A model generated the notes under the pieces. It worked only from the letters and a program-made list of their open reading frames with translations. It made no database searches and was not told where the DNA came from. Shown piece after piece: positions 18,338 to 26,799 of a stretch of 64,000 nucleotides of DNA. Made by a program: the position numbers and the translations under genes. The stretch's first letter is position 1; each line of letters begins with the position of its first letter. Source of the DNA: DAHUXD01 sp963736455 (GTDB taxonomy: Bacteria > Acidobacteriota > Thermoanaerobaculia > UBA5066 > Gp7-AA6); assembly GCA_963736455.1 (NCBI GenBank), contig CAVTON010000001.1, positions 124,001 through 188,000 of the forward strand, written 5' to 3'.

Positions 18338-19897
18338 GTGATTCCCGTCCTCGATGCCCGCGGGATGCGCGGCGCGGACCGGGACGCGATCCGCGCAGGG
18401 ACCTCGTCCGACGATCTCATGGAGAACGCCGCGGCCGGTCTCTGCGCCGCGCTGATCGGGAAGTATCCCGGCGCCGCGAGGCTCGTCGTCATCTGCGGGC
18501 CCGGCAACAACGGCGGCGACGGCCTGGCGGCGGCGCGCCGGCTCGCGGACGCGGGCCGGAACGCTTCGGTCTTCACTCTCCTCGACCCGGCCCGCTACGC
18601 GGGAGATGCGCGCGCGAACTACGAACGGCTGCGGTCGGCGGGGATCGAGTGCGTTTCGCTCTCGTCCGTGCGGGGCTTCGCCGCGCTGTCCCGAGCCCTT
18701 TCGGAGTCGGACGGCGTCGTCGACGCGCTCTTCGGCACCGGTCTGTCCCGCGCGCTTTCCGGCGCCGCGGCTCGCGCCGTCCGGGCGATCAACCGCGCGG
18801 ACCGGCCGGTCGCGTCGGCCGACGTTCCGTCGGGAGTCTCGTCGGACGGGGGACACGTGGAGGGCCCCGCGGTGCGCGCCTCGCTGACCGTCGCATTCGG
18901 GGCTCCGAAGCTCTGCCACGTCCTGCCTCCGGCGAGCGGCCTCTGCGGGCAGACCGTCGTCGCCGACATCGGCATTCCGCGGCTGGCCCTGGAAGCCCAT
19001 GCGCGCCGGCTCTGGCTCACCGAGCGCTCCGACGTCCGGATGCGGCTTCCCCCGCGCCCGCTCGAGTCGCACAAGGGGAACTTCGGCCGGCTGGCGATCG
19101 TCGCCGGGTCCCGCGGCAAGGCCGGCGCGGCCATCCTCGCCGCGCGGGGAGGGCTCCGCGCCGGGGCGGGCCTCGTCACGGTCTTTTGCGCGCAGTCGCT
19201 CGAGGCCGTCATCGTCGCGGCGCTGCCCGAGGCGATGACGTTCGGCCTGCCGGAAAGAGACGGCGCGATCTCCGAGGCCGGGAGCCGGGACCTGCTCCGC
19301 GGCACCGCCGGGTTCGACGCGGTCGTCATCGGTCCGGGGCTCGGAACGGCGCCGGGGACGGTCGCGCTGCTCGAGCGATTCCTTTCCCGGACGCGGTGTG
19401 ACGTCGTCGCGGACGCCGATGCGCTCAATGCCTTCGCCGGCCGGCCGGGCTTCTTCGCGAGACGGCGCGGCGCCACGATCCTGACGCCGCACCCCGGGGA
19501 GGCCGGACGACTCCTCGGAAAGACGGCGGCAGAGGTCCAGGAGGACCGCCTCGACGCCGCCCGGACTCTCTCGCGGCGCGCACGCGCCGTCGCCGTGCTC
19601 AAGGGCGATCACACGCTCGTCGCCGCCGAAGGAGGCGAAGTGGCCGTCAACCCCACGGGAACGCCGCTGCTCGCAACCGCCGGATCGGGCGACGTGCTCG
19701 CCGGGGCGATCGGCGCGCTGCTCGCGGGAGGCCTTTCCCCGCGCGCGGCGGCCGTCGCGGGAACGTGGCTCCATGGCGCCGCCGCGCAGCGGCTCGCGCG
19801 ACGCCTCGGAGACGCCGGGCTGCTCGCCCACGAGACCGCGGACGCCCTCCCCGAGACGAGGGCCGCGCTCCGCCGGGATCCGGGCGTCGATGCCTGA
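18338..19897 (+). CDS. nnr: Bifunctional NAD(P)HX epimerase/dehydratase
   Basis: Nnr repairs hydrated NADH and NADPH. The 519-residue protein joins the N-terminal epimerase (YjeF_N, about 1-215, with PGNNGGDGLAAARRL) to the C-terminal ADP/ATP-dependent dehydratase (about 225-519, ribokinase-like, with SHKGNFGRLAIVAGSRGK and NPTGTPLLATAGSGDVLAG holding the catalytic Asp). The GTG at 18338 gives the expected N-terminus. It overlaps tsaE by 8 nt, and nnr-tsaE adjacency is widespread in bacteria. Confidence 0.95.
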   Translation: MIPVLDARGMRGADRDAIRAGTSSDDLMENAAAGLCAALIGKYPGAARLVVICGPGNNGGDGLAAARRLADAGRNASVFTLLDPARYAGDARANYERLRSAGIECVSLSSVRGFAALSRALSESDGVVDALFGTGLSRALSGAAARAVRAINRADRPVASADVPSGVSSDGGHVEGPAVRASLTVAFGAPKLCHVLPPASGLCGQTVVADIGIPRLALEAHARRLWLTERSDVRMRLPPRPLESHKGNFGRLAIVAGSRGKAGAAILAARGGLRAGAGLVTVFCAQSLEAVIVAALPEAMTFGLPERDGAISEAGSRDLLRGTAGFDAVVIGPGLGTAPGTVALLERFLSRTRCDVVADADALNAFAGRPGFFARRRGATILTPHPGEAGRLLGKTAAEVQEDRLDAARTLSRRARAVAVLKGDHTLVAAEGGEVAVNPTGTPLLATAGSGDVLAGAIGALLAGGLSPRAAAVAGTWLHGAAAQRLARRLGDAGLLAHETADALPETRAALRRDPGVDA

Positions 19898-20348
19898 GAC
19901 GTCCGCCGTCACGCGAGGCGTCTCGGAAACGGAGAACCTCGGCGAACGGCTTGCCGCATCGCTCCGCTCGGACGACGTCGTGTATCTGGAGGGCGAGCTC
20001 GGCGCGGGGAAGACGGCGTTTGCGCGGGGCATCGCGAGGGGACGGGGCGCGGCGGAGCGGGAAGTCGCGTCTCCCACGTTCGCGCTGCTCCACGAGTACG
20101 TCGGCGCGGACGGCGCGATCGTCCTCCGGCATCTCGACCTCTACCGCATCGAGGATTCCCCGCGCGACCTCGCGGTGCTGGGCTTGCCGGAGTCGGTGAC
20201 GGGAGCGCCCGTGTGCGTCGAGTGGCCGCGCTCAGCCATCCGGAGGGTCCTGCCGCCGACCATTGAGGTGCGGATCGAGGCCCGGACCGGAGGCGAGGAG
20301 CGCCGGATCTCGATCTCGCCCGTGCCCGCGGACGCTAGAACGCGATGA
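19890..20348 (+). CDS. tsaE: tRNA t6A biosynthesis ATPase TsaE
   Basis: TsaE is the ATPase that assists TsaB/TsaD in making N6-threonylcarbamoyladenosine at position 37 of ANN-decoding tRNAs. The 152-residue protein has the Walker A ELGAGKTAFARGIARG, the ASPTFALLHEY loop and the LRHLDLYRIED segment typical of the family. Its ATG lies 8 nt inside nnr. Its 3' end overlaps the convergent barrel gene by 14 nt, so antisense effects between the two messages are possible. Confidence 0.93.
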   Translation: MPETSAVTRGVSETENLGERLAASLRSDDVVYLEGELGAGKTAFARGIARGRGAAEREVASPTFALLHEYVGADGAIVLRHLDLYRIEDSPRDLAVLGLPESVTGAPVCVEWPRSAIRRVLPPTIEVRIEARTGGEERRISISPVPADARTR

Positions 20349-20976
20349 TGATGCCGCCGTTGGCCACGAAGTTCGACACCCAGTTCGAACCGGTGCAGTA
20401 GTAGCCATAGCCGCAGTAAAAGGTCCTCGAGCCCACGGCCGTCGAGTAGAGGCGGGCGTCGCCGCGAAGGGCGAAGTGCGGATTGAAGAACCACTTGTAT
20501 CCGCCGCCGATCGCCGCGGTGCCGTACGTCTTGGATGACCCCGAGAGCGTCGCCGGCTTGAACTCCGTGACGCCGCCGCCGATCGTGAAGTACGGCACGC
20601 CGCGGCCGTGGCCGAAGTTCAGCGTCAGGTAGCCCATGTAGTACTGGACCGTGAAATCCGAGAGCGTGAAATTGGGCAGGTTCGAGCGGAAGGGGTCGAC
20701 CTCGAGATGGGTCGGGGTGCGGGCATACTCGAGCTCCACTTCCCAGAGGCTGGTGAAGTTGTAGCCCAGCCGGGCGCCGTAGTTGACGTCGTCGCCGATC
20801 TCGAGGCGGTAGCCGTTCGGATAGGTGGGCGTTCCCGGCGCGTCGTCGAAATGTCCGCCGACGAGGTACCCCGCAAAACCGTTCAGCTCGACGGTGCCGT
20901 CACGCAGCTGCGCCGTCGCCGTCGCCGCGCCCACGAGGGCAGCCGCGACGGCGAAAAGGAATACCCGGGTCTTCAT
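20335..20976 (-). CDS. Outer-membrane beta-barrel protein
   Basis: The 213-residue protein carries a signal peptide (MKTRVFLFAVAAALVGAATATA, cut before QLRDG) and then eight or so amphipathic strands with alternating aromatic residues (VNYGARLGYNFTSLWEVELEYAR, FTVQYYMGYLTLNFG), ending with a C-terminal Phe (GGIIIAF), the usual signal for barrel insertion by Bam. It resembles OmpA/OmpW-like small barrels. GGAGG stands at good spacing before the ATG at 20976. It follows the TlpA-like gene on the same strand after 45 nt; a CGCCCG-GAA-CGGGCG hairpin (21001-21015) lies between them. Substrate and role are unknown. Confidence 0.85.
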   Translation of the reverse strand: MKTRVFLFAVAAALVGAATATAQLRDGTVELNGFAGYLVGGHFDDAPGTPTYPNGYRLEIGDDVNYGARLGYNFTSLWEVELEYARTPTHLEVDPFRSNLPNFTLSDFTVQYYMGYLTLNFGHGRGVPYFTIGGGVTEFKPATLSGSSKTYGTAAIGGGYKWFFNPHFALRGDARLYSTAVGSRTFYCGYGYYCTGSNWVSNFVANGGIIIAF

Positions 20977-21021
20977 GAGGGAGCCTCCCAATAGTTCCTA
21001 CGCCCGGAACGGGCGCCGAGG

Positions 21022-21525
21022 TTACTTCCGCTGCTTCGAGTACTTTTCGACCACCTTTTTCCATCGCTCCTCCCACTTGGGGGAGTAGCCGACCGCGCGG
21101 TCGACCAGGGTGCGGTCCGGTCCGAGGATGAAGGTCGACGGGATGCCGGTCGCGGTGAGCGGACCCGCATCCTCCGGGGCGGCGAAGTAAACAGGCAGGG
21201 AGATGTTGAACTGCTTCAGGAAGGGCTCGACGCGCCGGCGGTCCGCGTCGACGTTGACCGAGACGACGACGAAGTTCCGGTCGCTGTAGGTGTCGTACAT
21301 CTTCTGGACGATGGGAAGCTCCTGCTTGCAGGGTCCGCACCACGTGGCCCAGACGTTCAGGAGGATCACGTTGCCTTGGAGCTCCGAGAGGCGGACCGCG
21401 CCGCCCTGCTCCCCGACGAACTCGAGGTCCGGGAAGCGGGGCTGTGACTGCGATGACGCGTCTTGAGCCCCCGCGCCCGAGGCCAGGAAGGCGGACGCGG
21501 CGAGGGTCAGTAGGGTTGTGCGCAT
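21022..21525 (-). CDS. TlpA/ResA-like periplasmic thioredoxin
   Basis: The 167-residue protein has a signal peptide (MRTTLLTLAASAFLASGAGA) and a thioredoxin fold with active site WATWCGPCKQE, in the TlpA/ResA subfamily (FPDLEFVGEQGGAVRLSELQGNVILLNVWATWC, later IPSTFILGPDRTLVDRAVGY). It probably reduces disulfides of exported proteins or apocytochromes. The start at 21525 gives the clean signal peptide; an upstream in-frame ATG at 21618 would add an unlikely leader that overlaps the divergent gene. It is transcribed away from the asparaginase, and the 76 nt between them must hold both promoters. Confidence 0.92.
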   Translation of the reverse strand: MRTTLLTLAASAFLASGAGAQDASSQSQPRFPDLEFVGEQGGAVRLSELQGNVILLNVWATWCGPCKQELPIVQKMYDTYSDRNFVVVSVNVDADRRRVEPFLKQFNISLPVYFAAPEDAGPLTATGIPSTFILGPDRTLVDRAVGYSPKWEERWKKVVEKYSKQRK

Positions 21526-21601
21526 TCGGATTCCCGAACGGCTCGGGGAAAGCGAATATTCCTCGGCATCGCCACGGGACAGGATAACCGATGTTGCCAT
21601 A

Positions 21602-22666
21602 ATGGGCGCCGTGACCAAGCCTCCGCCGGTGCTCGCCCGGGTCTACCGCGGGCCCCACGTGGAATCCACGCACCGTGGAATCCTGGCCGTCGTGGACGAC
21701 CGGGGGCGTCTCGTGCAGACATGCGGCGACGTCGAGGCGCCCGTGTATACCCGCTCGGCGGCGAAGCCCTTCCAGGCGATGCCCCTGCTGCTTTCCGGCG
21801 GCGAGAAGAGGTTTGGCCTGGACGACGCCGCGATCGCGCTCATGTGCGCCTCGCACGGCGGGGAGCCGAAGCACGTGCGTCTGGCGCGGGAGCTCCTGAA
21901 GCGCGGACGGTTTCGCCCCGAGGACCTGCAATGCGGGGCGCATGCCCCGATGCACGAGGCCTCGGCGCGCGAGCTGGTCCGTCGCCGGGAAGAGCCCACG
22001 AGCCTGCACAACAACTGCTCGGGGAAGCACGCGGGCCTGCTGCTCGCCTGCCGCGCGCTCGATCTGGACCCGGCCGGATACGCGGATGCTTCCCACCCGC
22101 TCCAACGGCGGATCCGGGCGCTGCTCGCGCGTTACGCGGACGTTCCCGAGTCGCGGATCAGCGCGGCCGTGGACGGCTGCAACCTCCCGGTCTTTCGGCT
22201 GCCCCTGTCGGGGCTGGCTTCGGCGTACGCCCGCCTGGTGTCGGGCCGCCTGCCCGGCGAAGACTCCGCCTCCGCGGCCGCTCGCGCCCGCATCGTCCGG
22301 GCGATGATGCGCCGGCCCGACATGGTCGCGGGGACCGGCCGTTTCACGACGGACTTCATGACCGCCGGACGCGGGCGCTGGATCGGCAAGGAGGGCGCGG
22401 AAGGCGTCTATGCGGTCGGGCTTCTTCCGCGGGGCCGTTCCGGGCGCGCCCTCGGCCTGGTGTTCAAGGTGGACGACGGCTCGGCGCGCCCCCGCGACGC
22501 GATCACGCTGACCGCGCTCGAACGCCTCGGCGCGCTTCCCGTCGAGATCCGGCGCGCACTGGCTTCCTATGCCGAGCCGCGGGTCCTGAACGCTCGCGGC
22601 GTCGAGGTCGGGCGGATCGAGGCCGACGTGCCGATCTCGTCCGCGGCGCGGCGCCCGCGGAAGTAG
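21602..22666 (+). CDS. L-asparaginase II family protein
   Basis: The 354-residue protein belongs to the asparaginase II (PF06089, Rhizobium-type) family, which is unrelated to the classical bacterial asparaginases. Signatures are VYTRSAAKPFQAMPLL (near the N-terminus, with the Ser-x-x-Lys pair), CASHGGEPKHV, NNCSGKHAGLL and DGCNLPVFRLPLSGLA. It would split asparagine to aspartate and ammonia in the cytoplasm. The ATG at 21602 or the in-frame GTG at 21611 could be the start. Four bases separate its stop from the UbiD-like gene, so they form one transcript. Confidence 0.88.
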   Translation: MGAVTKPPPVLARVYRGPHVESTHRGILAVVDDRGRLVQTCGDVEAPVYTRSAAKPFQAMPLLLSGGEKRFGLDDAAIALMCASHGGEPKHVRLARELLKRGRFRPEDLQCGAHAPMHEASARELVRRREEPTSLHNNCSGKHAGLLLACRALDLDPAGYADASHPLQRRIRALLARYADVPESRISAAVDGCNLPVFRLPLSGLASAYARLVSGRLPGEDSASAAARARIVRAMMRRPDMVAGTGRFTTDFMTAGRGRWIGKEGAEGVYAVGLLPRGRSGRALGLVFKVDDGSARPRDAITLTALERLGALPVEIRRALASYAEPRVLNARGVEVGRIEADVPISSAARRPRK

Positions 22667-22670
22667 GCCC

Positions 22671-24134
22671 GTGGCGTATCGCGATCTGTCCGAGTTTCTC
22701 CGCGCGCTCGAAAGCGAAGGCGACCTCGTGCGCGTGCGGGAGCGCGTCTCGCCGCGCCTCGAGATCTCGGAGATCGCCGACCGCGCCGTCAAGGGCGGAG
22801 GGCCCGCGCTGCTCTTCGAGAACGTGGAGGGCTCCGCGCTGCCGGTCGCGATCAACGTTTTCGCGTCGCGGCGCCGGATGCAGAGGGCGCTCGGAATCGC
22901 CTCCTGGGAGGACTGGGACGAGCGCCTCGACTTCTTCCTCGACCCGAGGCCGCCCGGCGGAATCCTCGGCAAGCTGAAGGCGATTCCGAGGGTCACGGAG
23001 CTCGCGGGCGTTTTTCCGAAGACGGTCCGGAGCGGGCCGTGCCAGGAGGTCGTGCAGACCGGCGACGCCGTCGATCTCGGCGCCCTGCCCGTGCTGACCT
23101 GCTGGCCTCGGGACGCCGGGCCGTTCATCACGATGCCTCTCGTCATCACGAAGGACGCGGCCTCGGGAAAGACCAACGTCGGCATGTACCGGATGCAGGT
23201 CTTCGACCGCTCGACCACCGGGATGCACTGGCAGAAGCACAAGGACGGCGCGGGGCAGGCGCGGGGATACGAGCGGGAGGGCCGTCGCATGGAGGTGGCC
23301 GTCGCGATCGGATGCGATCCGGCGACCGTCTTTTCCGCCATCGCTCCGCTTCCCCCGGGTGTCTCGGAGTTCCTGTTCGCCGGGTTCGTGCGCGCCGAGG
23401 CGGTGCCGCTCGTGCCGGCGAAGACGGTGGACCTGCTCGTTCCCGCCGAAGCGGAGATCGTGCTCGAGGGCTACGTCGATCCCGGGGAGCGGCGGCGCGA
23501 GGGGCCCTTCGGGGATCACACCGGGTTCTACTCTCTGGACGACGAGTTCCCGGTCTTTCACGTGACCGCGTTGACCCGCCGCGAGAAGCCGGTCTACCTC
23601 ACGACGATCGTCGGACGGCCTCCGATGGAAGACGGGTTCATGGGAGAGGCCGTCGAGAGGCTCTTCCTGCCGCTCGTGAAGAAGACGATTCCCGAGATCG
23701 TGGACATGCACCTGCCGGTCGAGGGCATCTTCCACAACCTGATGATCGTGGCGATCGACAAGCGGTATCCCGGGCACGCCCGCAAGACGATGCACGCGAT
23801 CTGGGGAACCGGCCAGATGATGTTCACGAAGACGATCGTCGTGGTGGACCGGGACGTGAACGTCCGCAACCTCGCCGAGGTGACGTGGCGCGCCCTGACG
23901 GCGATCGACCCGGAGCGCGACATCGAGCTCGTGAAAGGCCCCGTGGACGAGCTGGATTTCGCGGCGCGCCTGCCGTGCTACGGGAGCAAGCTCGGCATCG
24001 ACGCCACCCGCAAGTGGAAGGAGGAGGGCTTCACGGGACGGTGGCCGGATGCGATCGAGATGTCGCCCGAGGTGAAGGACAGGATCGACCGCATCTGGCC
24101 CGGCCTGGGGATCCGGTCGGACCGGCGCGAGTGA
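22671..24134 (+). CDS. UbiD-family decarboxylase
   Basis: The 487-residue enzyme belongs to the prenylated-FMN dependent UbiD family of reversible decarboxylases. It shows the family's NVGMYRMQVFDRSTTGMHW strand with metal and phosphate ligands, the ERRREGPFGDHTGFYS motif with catalytic glutamate and the Glu-Arg network, and the late NLMIVAIDKRYPGHARK. Length matches UbiD and MenA-linked relatives. It could act in quinone synthesis or on aromatic acids; a ubiX flavin prenyltransferase, which it would need, is not in the window. It starts with GTG at 22671. Confidence 0.9.
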   Translation: MAYRDLSEFLRALESEGDLVRVRERVSPRLEISEIADRAVKGGGPALLFENVEGSALPVAINVFASRRRMQRALGIASWEDWDERLDFFLDPRPPGGILGKLKAIPRVTELAGVFPKTVRSGPCQEVVQTGDAVDLGALPVLTCWPRDAGPFITMPLVITKDAASGKTNVGMYRMQVFDRSTTGMHWQKHKDGAGQARGYEREGRRMEVAVAIGCDPATVFSAIAPLPPGVSEFLFAGFVRAEAVPLVPAKTVDLLVPAEAEIVLEGYVDPGERRREGPFGDHTGFYSLDDEFPVFHVTALTRREKPVYLTTIVGRPPMEDGFMGEAVERLFLPLVKKTIPEIVDMHLPVEGIFHNLMIVAIDKRYPGHARKTMHAIWGTGQMMFTKTIVVVDRDVNVRNLAEVTWRALTAIDPERDIELVKGPVDELDFAARLPCYGSKLGIDATRKWKEEGFTGRWPDAIEMSPEVKDRIDRIWPGLGIRSDRRE

Positions 24135-24165
24135 GCCGGGCGGGTGTAAAATCCCGGGTCCGGCC

Positions 24166-25407
24166 ATGAAAGTCCTCGTCGTCGAGTCGCAGGAGGCCTC
24201 TCGGGACGCGCTGCGGCGCGCCTTCGCGGAGGTGGGCTGCTCGGTGCGCGGGTTCGCGGCGCTCGCGGAGGCCGAGGCGGTCCTCGCCGAGTTCGCCCCG
24301 GACCTCCTCGCCGCGGCGCTCGACGTCCCGGGTGACGCCGCCGCCTTTCTGCTCCGCGCGCGCGCGGCCGATCCGAGGCGGTCGGTGTTCGCTCTCGTGG
24401 ACGCCGCGGACCTCGATCGGGCGGTTGCGGCGGTGGACGCCGGCGCGGACGATTTTCTCTGGCGGCCGATCTCCGCCGCGCGGGTCGCTCAGCTCGTGGG
24501 CGCCGCGAGGACGCGCCGCGAGCGCGAGTCCGAGTCGGAAGAGACGCGGCTGCGCCTGGCCCGCGCGGAGCTTCGCGACGCTCTGCCCGGCCGCTCGGCG
24601 CGCTGGGCCGCCGCTCTGGCGTCTCTCGAGCGGGCGGCCTCGGGCGGCGCCTCGACCCTCATGACCGGCGAGTCCGGCACGGAGAAGGAAGCGGCTGCCC
24701 TGGCGCTGCATCGCCTGTCGTCGCGAGGCGCGGGACGCTTCGCCTACATCTCGGAAGGGGAGTCGCTCGACCTCGCGACGCTCCAGACGGGACCCGGCAC
24801 GCTGTTCCTGCCCAACGTCGAAGCGACCTCGATGAGCTTCCAGGAAAACCTGCTGAGCCATCTCGAGAGCAACCGACCGACGCGTTTCGTGGTCGCCCTC
24901 GACGAAGATCCCGCCGATGCGCTCGCCGGAGGACGGCTCTGGCGCCCGCTCTACGAGGCCCTCTCGGAATCGTTCGTCCACCTCCCTCCGCTGAGGGAAC
25001 GCGAGGGCGACGCGGCGACGCTCGCCGAGGGAATTCTCGAGGCCCTCGACCCGGACCTCGCCTTCGAGGCGGATGCGCTCGACGTCCTCCGGGCGCACGA
25101 CTGGCCCGGCAACGTCATCGAGCTGCGCGAGGTCGTCCGCCGTGGCGCCCGCCTTTCCGAGTCGACGATCAGCCCGATCGTCATGCGCTCCGTGCTCGCC
25201 CGCCCTTTGCCGCGCGCCAAGCAGCGCCGCCGGAAGGCCCCGGTCGTGCGCATCGCGGTCGGCGACTCGCTGGCCGACGTCGAGCGCCGGTTGATCTCGA
25301 AGACGCTCGAGTTCGCGCGCGGCAACAAGAAGAAGACCGCCGAGCTGCTGAAGCTCTCGCTCAAGACGATCTACAACAAGATCAAGGAATACGGCCTGGA
25401 GCACTGA
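24166..25407 (+). CDS. Degenerate NtrC-like regulator (pseudo-receiver, inactive AAA+, Fis HTH)
   Basis: The 413-residue protein follows the NtrC plan, but its key residues are lost. In the receiver (1-118) the phospho-acceptor Asp is Ala51 and the switch Lys is Arg (DFLWRPI). In the AAA+ domain Walker A reads GESGTEKEA (Glu173 for Gly), Walker B reads LFLPNVEA (Pro216-Asn217 for Asp-Glu), and the segment with ESELFGHEKGAFTGA is deleted, so it cannot contact sigma-54. HLPPLREREGD and DWPGNVIELREVV remain. The Fis-type helix-turn-helix (GNKKKTAELLKLSLKTIYNKIKEYGL) is well kept, so it should bind DNA as an ATP-independent regulator. A TAAAAT box (24147-24152) precedes the ATG. Confidence 0.88.
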   Translation: MKVLVVESQEASRDALRRAFAEVGCSVRGFAALAEAEAVLAEFAPDLLAAALDVPGDAAAFLLRARAADPRRSVFALVDAADLDRAVAAVDAGADDFLWRPISAARVAQLVGAARTRRERESESEETRLRLARAELRDALPGRSARWAAALASLERAASGGASTLMTGESGTEKEAAALALHRLSSRGAGRFAYISEGESLDLATLQTGPGTLFLPNVEATSMSFQENLLSHLESNRPTRFVVALDEDPADALAGGRLWRPLYEALSESFVHLPPLREREGDAATLAEGILEALDPDLAFEADALDVLRAHDWPGNVIELREVVRRGARLSESTISPIVMRSVLARPLPRAKQRRRKAPVVRIAVGDSLADVERRLISKTLEFARGNKKKTAELLKLSLKTIYNKIKEYGLEH

Positions 25408-25409
25408 GG

Positions 25410-25430
25410 GCGCGCGGGAGGCCCGCGCGC
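25410..25430. terminator. Strong hairpin between the regulator gene and tRNA-Leu
   Basis: A perfect 9-bp GC stem with a 3-base loop (GCGCGCGGG-AGG-CCCGCGCGC) lies 2 nt after the stop of the NtrC-like gene and 5 nt beyond the 3' end of the convergent tRNA gene. It can fold in both transcripts. No U-run follows on either strand, so it may act as a rho-assisted bidirectional terminator or as a 3' stabiliser. Confidence 0.5.
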
Positions 25431-25435
25431 TGCGC

Positions 25436-25521
25436 TGGTGCCGGAGGTCGGGGTCGAACCGACATGACCTTGCGATCGGGGGATTTTGAGTCCCCTGCGT
25501 CTGCCATTCCGCCACTCCGGC
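25436..25521 (-). tRNA. tRNA-Leu, anticodon CAA (reads UUG)
   Basis: The 86-nt gene encodes its own CCA end. The acceptor stem pairs GCCGGAG with CTCCGGC. The D-arm (GCGGAATGGCAGACGC) and the T-arm (GTCGGTTCGACCCCGAC) are normal. The anticodon stem GGGGA/TCCCC holds the loop CTCAAAA, placing CAA at positions 34-36. The long variable arm (GATCGCAAGGTCAT region) is the class II mark of leucine tRNAs. UUG is rare in this GC-rich coding, so the tRNA may be low-use. Confidence 0.96.
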
Positions 25522-25626
25522 AGGGAGGCTCAAGGATAACGCAGCGCCCCGGCACGAAGAACGCGGCGCCGTGAAGGCGCCGCCTCGACCAGCTGCTCGC
25601 GTACGGGGCGGGCGGTGACGAAGTGT

Positions 25627-26763
25627 CTAGGTTGCCAGCGACAGGTGCGGCCCGACCAGGGCGGCGAGGGCGAGCGCGAGGAGGGCGACGAGAATCGCGG
25701 CGAGGCCGCCCACGTACAGCGGTCTCCATCCCATGGCACGGAAGGTCTTCAGGTTCGTCGAAAGGCCCACGCCCGCCATCGCGGTCCCGAGACATGCCGA
25801 GCCCCAGGTCTCGCCGACGGTTTTCGTCGCATCGAGCCATCCCGAAGCGTTCCACGTTCCGTAGGCGAGACGGCCCGCGCCGAGGGCGGCGTCGCCGATG
25901 GAGCGGACGATGGCCATGGCGAGAAAACCGAGCACGAACATCGGGAAGAGCTTCGCGAAGCGCACGCGGCGGCCCTGGTGGCCGGTCCGGCGCGCGTGAA
26001 GGTAGGCGAGCAGCGGGACGACCGCGACGAGAAGAACGTTGCGCGTCAGCTTCGTGACCGTCGCGACGCGAAACGCGGCGTCGTCGTGGAAGATGTCCTT
26101 GTAGGAGAGGGCGGCGCCCATGACCTGCGAGGTGTCGTGGATGCCGGTGCCGAGGAAGAGCCCGGCCGAGCCGGGATGGCTCGCGAACAGGGCGTGGGCG
26201 AGGTAGGGATACGCGAGCATGGCGAAGAGGCCGAAGAGGGTGACGTTGGCGACGGTGTAAGCGGTCTCTTCGTCGTCGGCCTCGATGACCGGGCCGACCG
26301 AGAGCGCCGCCGTGACGCCGCAGATCGCGGTCGAGGCCGCGGCCAGCGTGCCGAGGTTGTCCGACACGCGCAGCATGCGCGCGAGCGCGGTGGCGGTGAC
26401 GAGGGCGACGGCCACGATCGTGGCCACGACCGGGATGCCCCAGGCGCCGAGCTTGACGACGTCGAAGAAGGAGAGACGGATCCCGACCAGGATGATTCCG
26501 AGCCGCAGCATCCGCCGGACGGCGAAGGTCAGGCCGGGCCGGAAGATCTTCGCCGTGCCGATCGTGTTCGCGATCAGAAGGCCGAGGACGATGGCCATGG
26601 AGATTCCCGAGATGGGGCTCGACCGTCCGGCGGGCTCGAGTCCCTCGAGCGAGAGCACGACCGCGCCGAGCCGTCGGGCGACTTCGCCGGCCGCGATCAT
26701 CACCGCGACGGAGAGAACGAGGCCCGGCAGGATCTCGAGGGCTCGGCGCACCGGCGGAAGCAT
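25627..26763 (-). CDS. YeiH/UPF0324 family membrane protein (putative sulfate exporter)
   Basis: The 378-residue protein is predicted to have about ten membrane helices and belongs to the UPF0324 (Cons_hypoth698) family, often labelled putative sulfate exporter. Family features include the paired re-entrant-like segments with LGIILVGIRLSF and AAASTAICGVTAAL, the LGTGIHDTSQVMGAA segment, and GVGLSTNLKTFRAMGWRPL near the end. Physiological substrate is unproven. It lies 105 nt from the tRNA gene on the same strand and diverges from the oxidoreductase at 26800, leaving 36 nt for both promoters. Confidence 0.87.
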   Translation of the reverse strand: MLPPVRRALEILPGLVLSVAVMIAAGEVARRLGAVVLSLEGLEPAGRSSPISGISMAIVLGLLIANTIGTAKIFRPGLTFAVRRMLRLGIILVGIRLSFFDVVKLGAWGIPVVATIVAVALVTATALARMLRVSDNLGTLAAASTAICGVTAALSVGPVIEADDEETAYTVANVTLFGLFAMLAYPYLAHALFASHPGSAGLFLGTGIHDTSQVMGAALSYKDIFHDDAAFRVATVTKLTRNVLLVAVVPLLAYLHARRTGHQGRRVRFAKLFPMFVLGFLAMAIVRSIGDAALGAGRLAYGTWNASGWLDATKTVGETWGSACLGTAMAGVGLSTNLKTFRAMGWRPLYVGGLAAILVALLALALAALVGPHLSLAT

Positions 26764-26799
26764 GGCGTCGGAGGATACCGCGACATAAGCTCACGATCG

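Noticed and set aside
16280..20077. Very long open frame on the minus strand across the VWFA, nnr and tsaE genes
   Set aside because: It is antisense to three genes with clear families, and its translation is Arg/Asp/His-rich with no recognisable domain. GC-rich third positions keep antisense frames open.
24100..25407. Sigma-54 activator function and sigma-54 promoters nearby
   Set aside because: The activator has lost GAFTGA and ATPase residues, and no TGGCAC-N5-TTGC type promoter was noticed near it.
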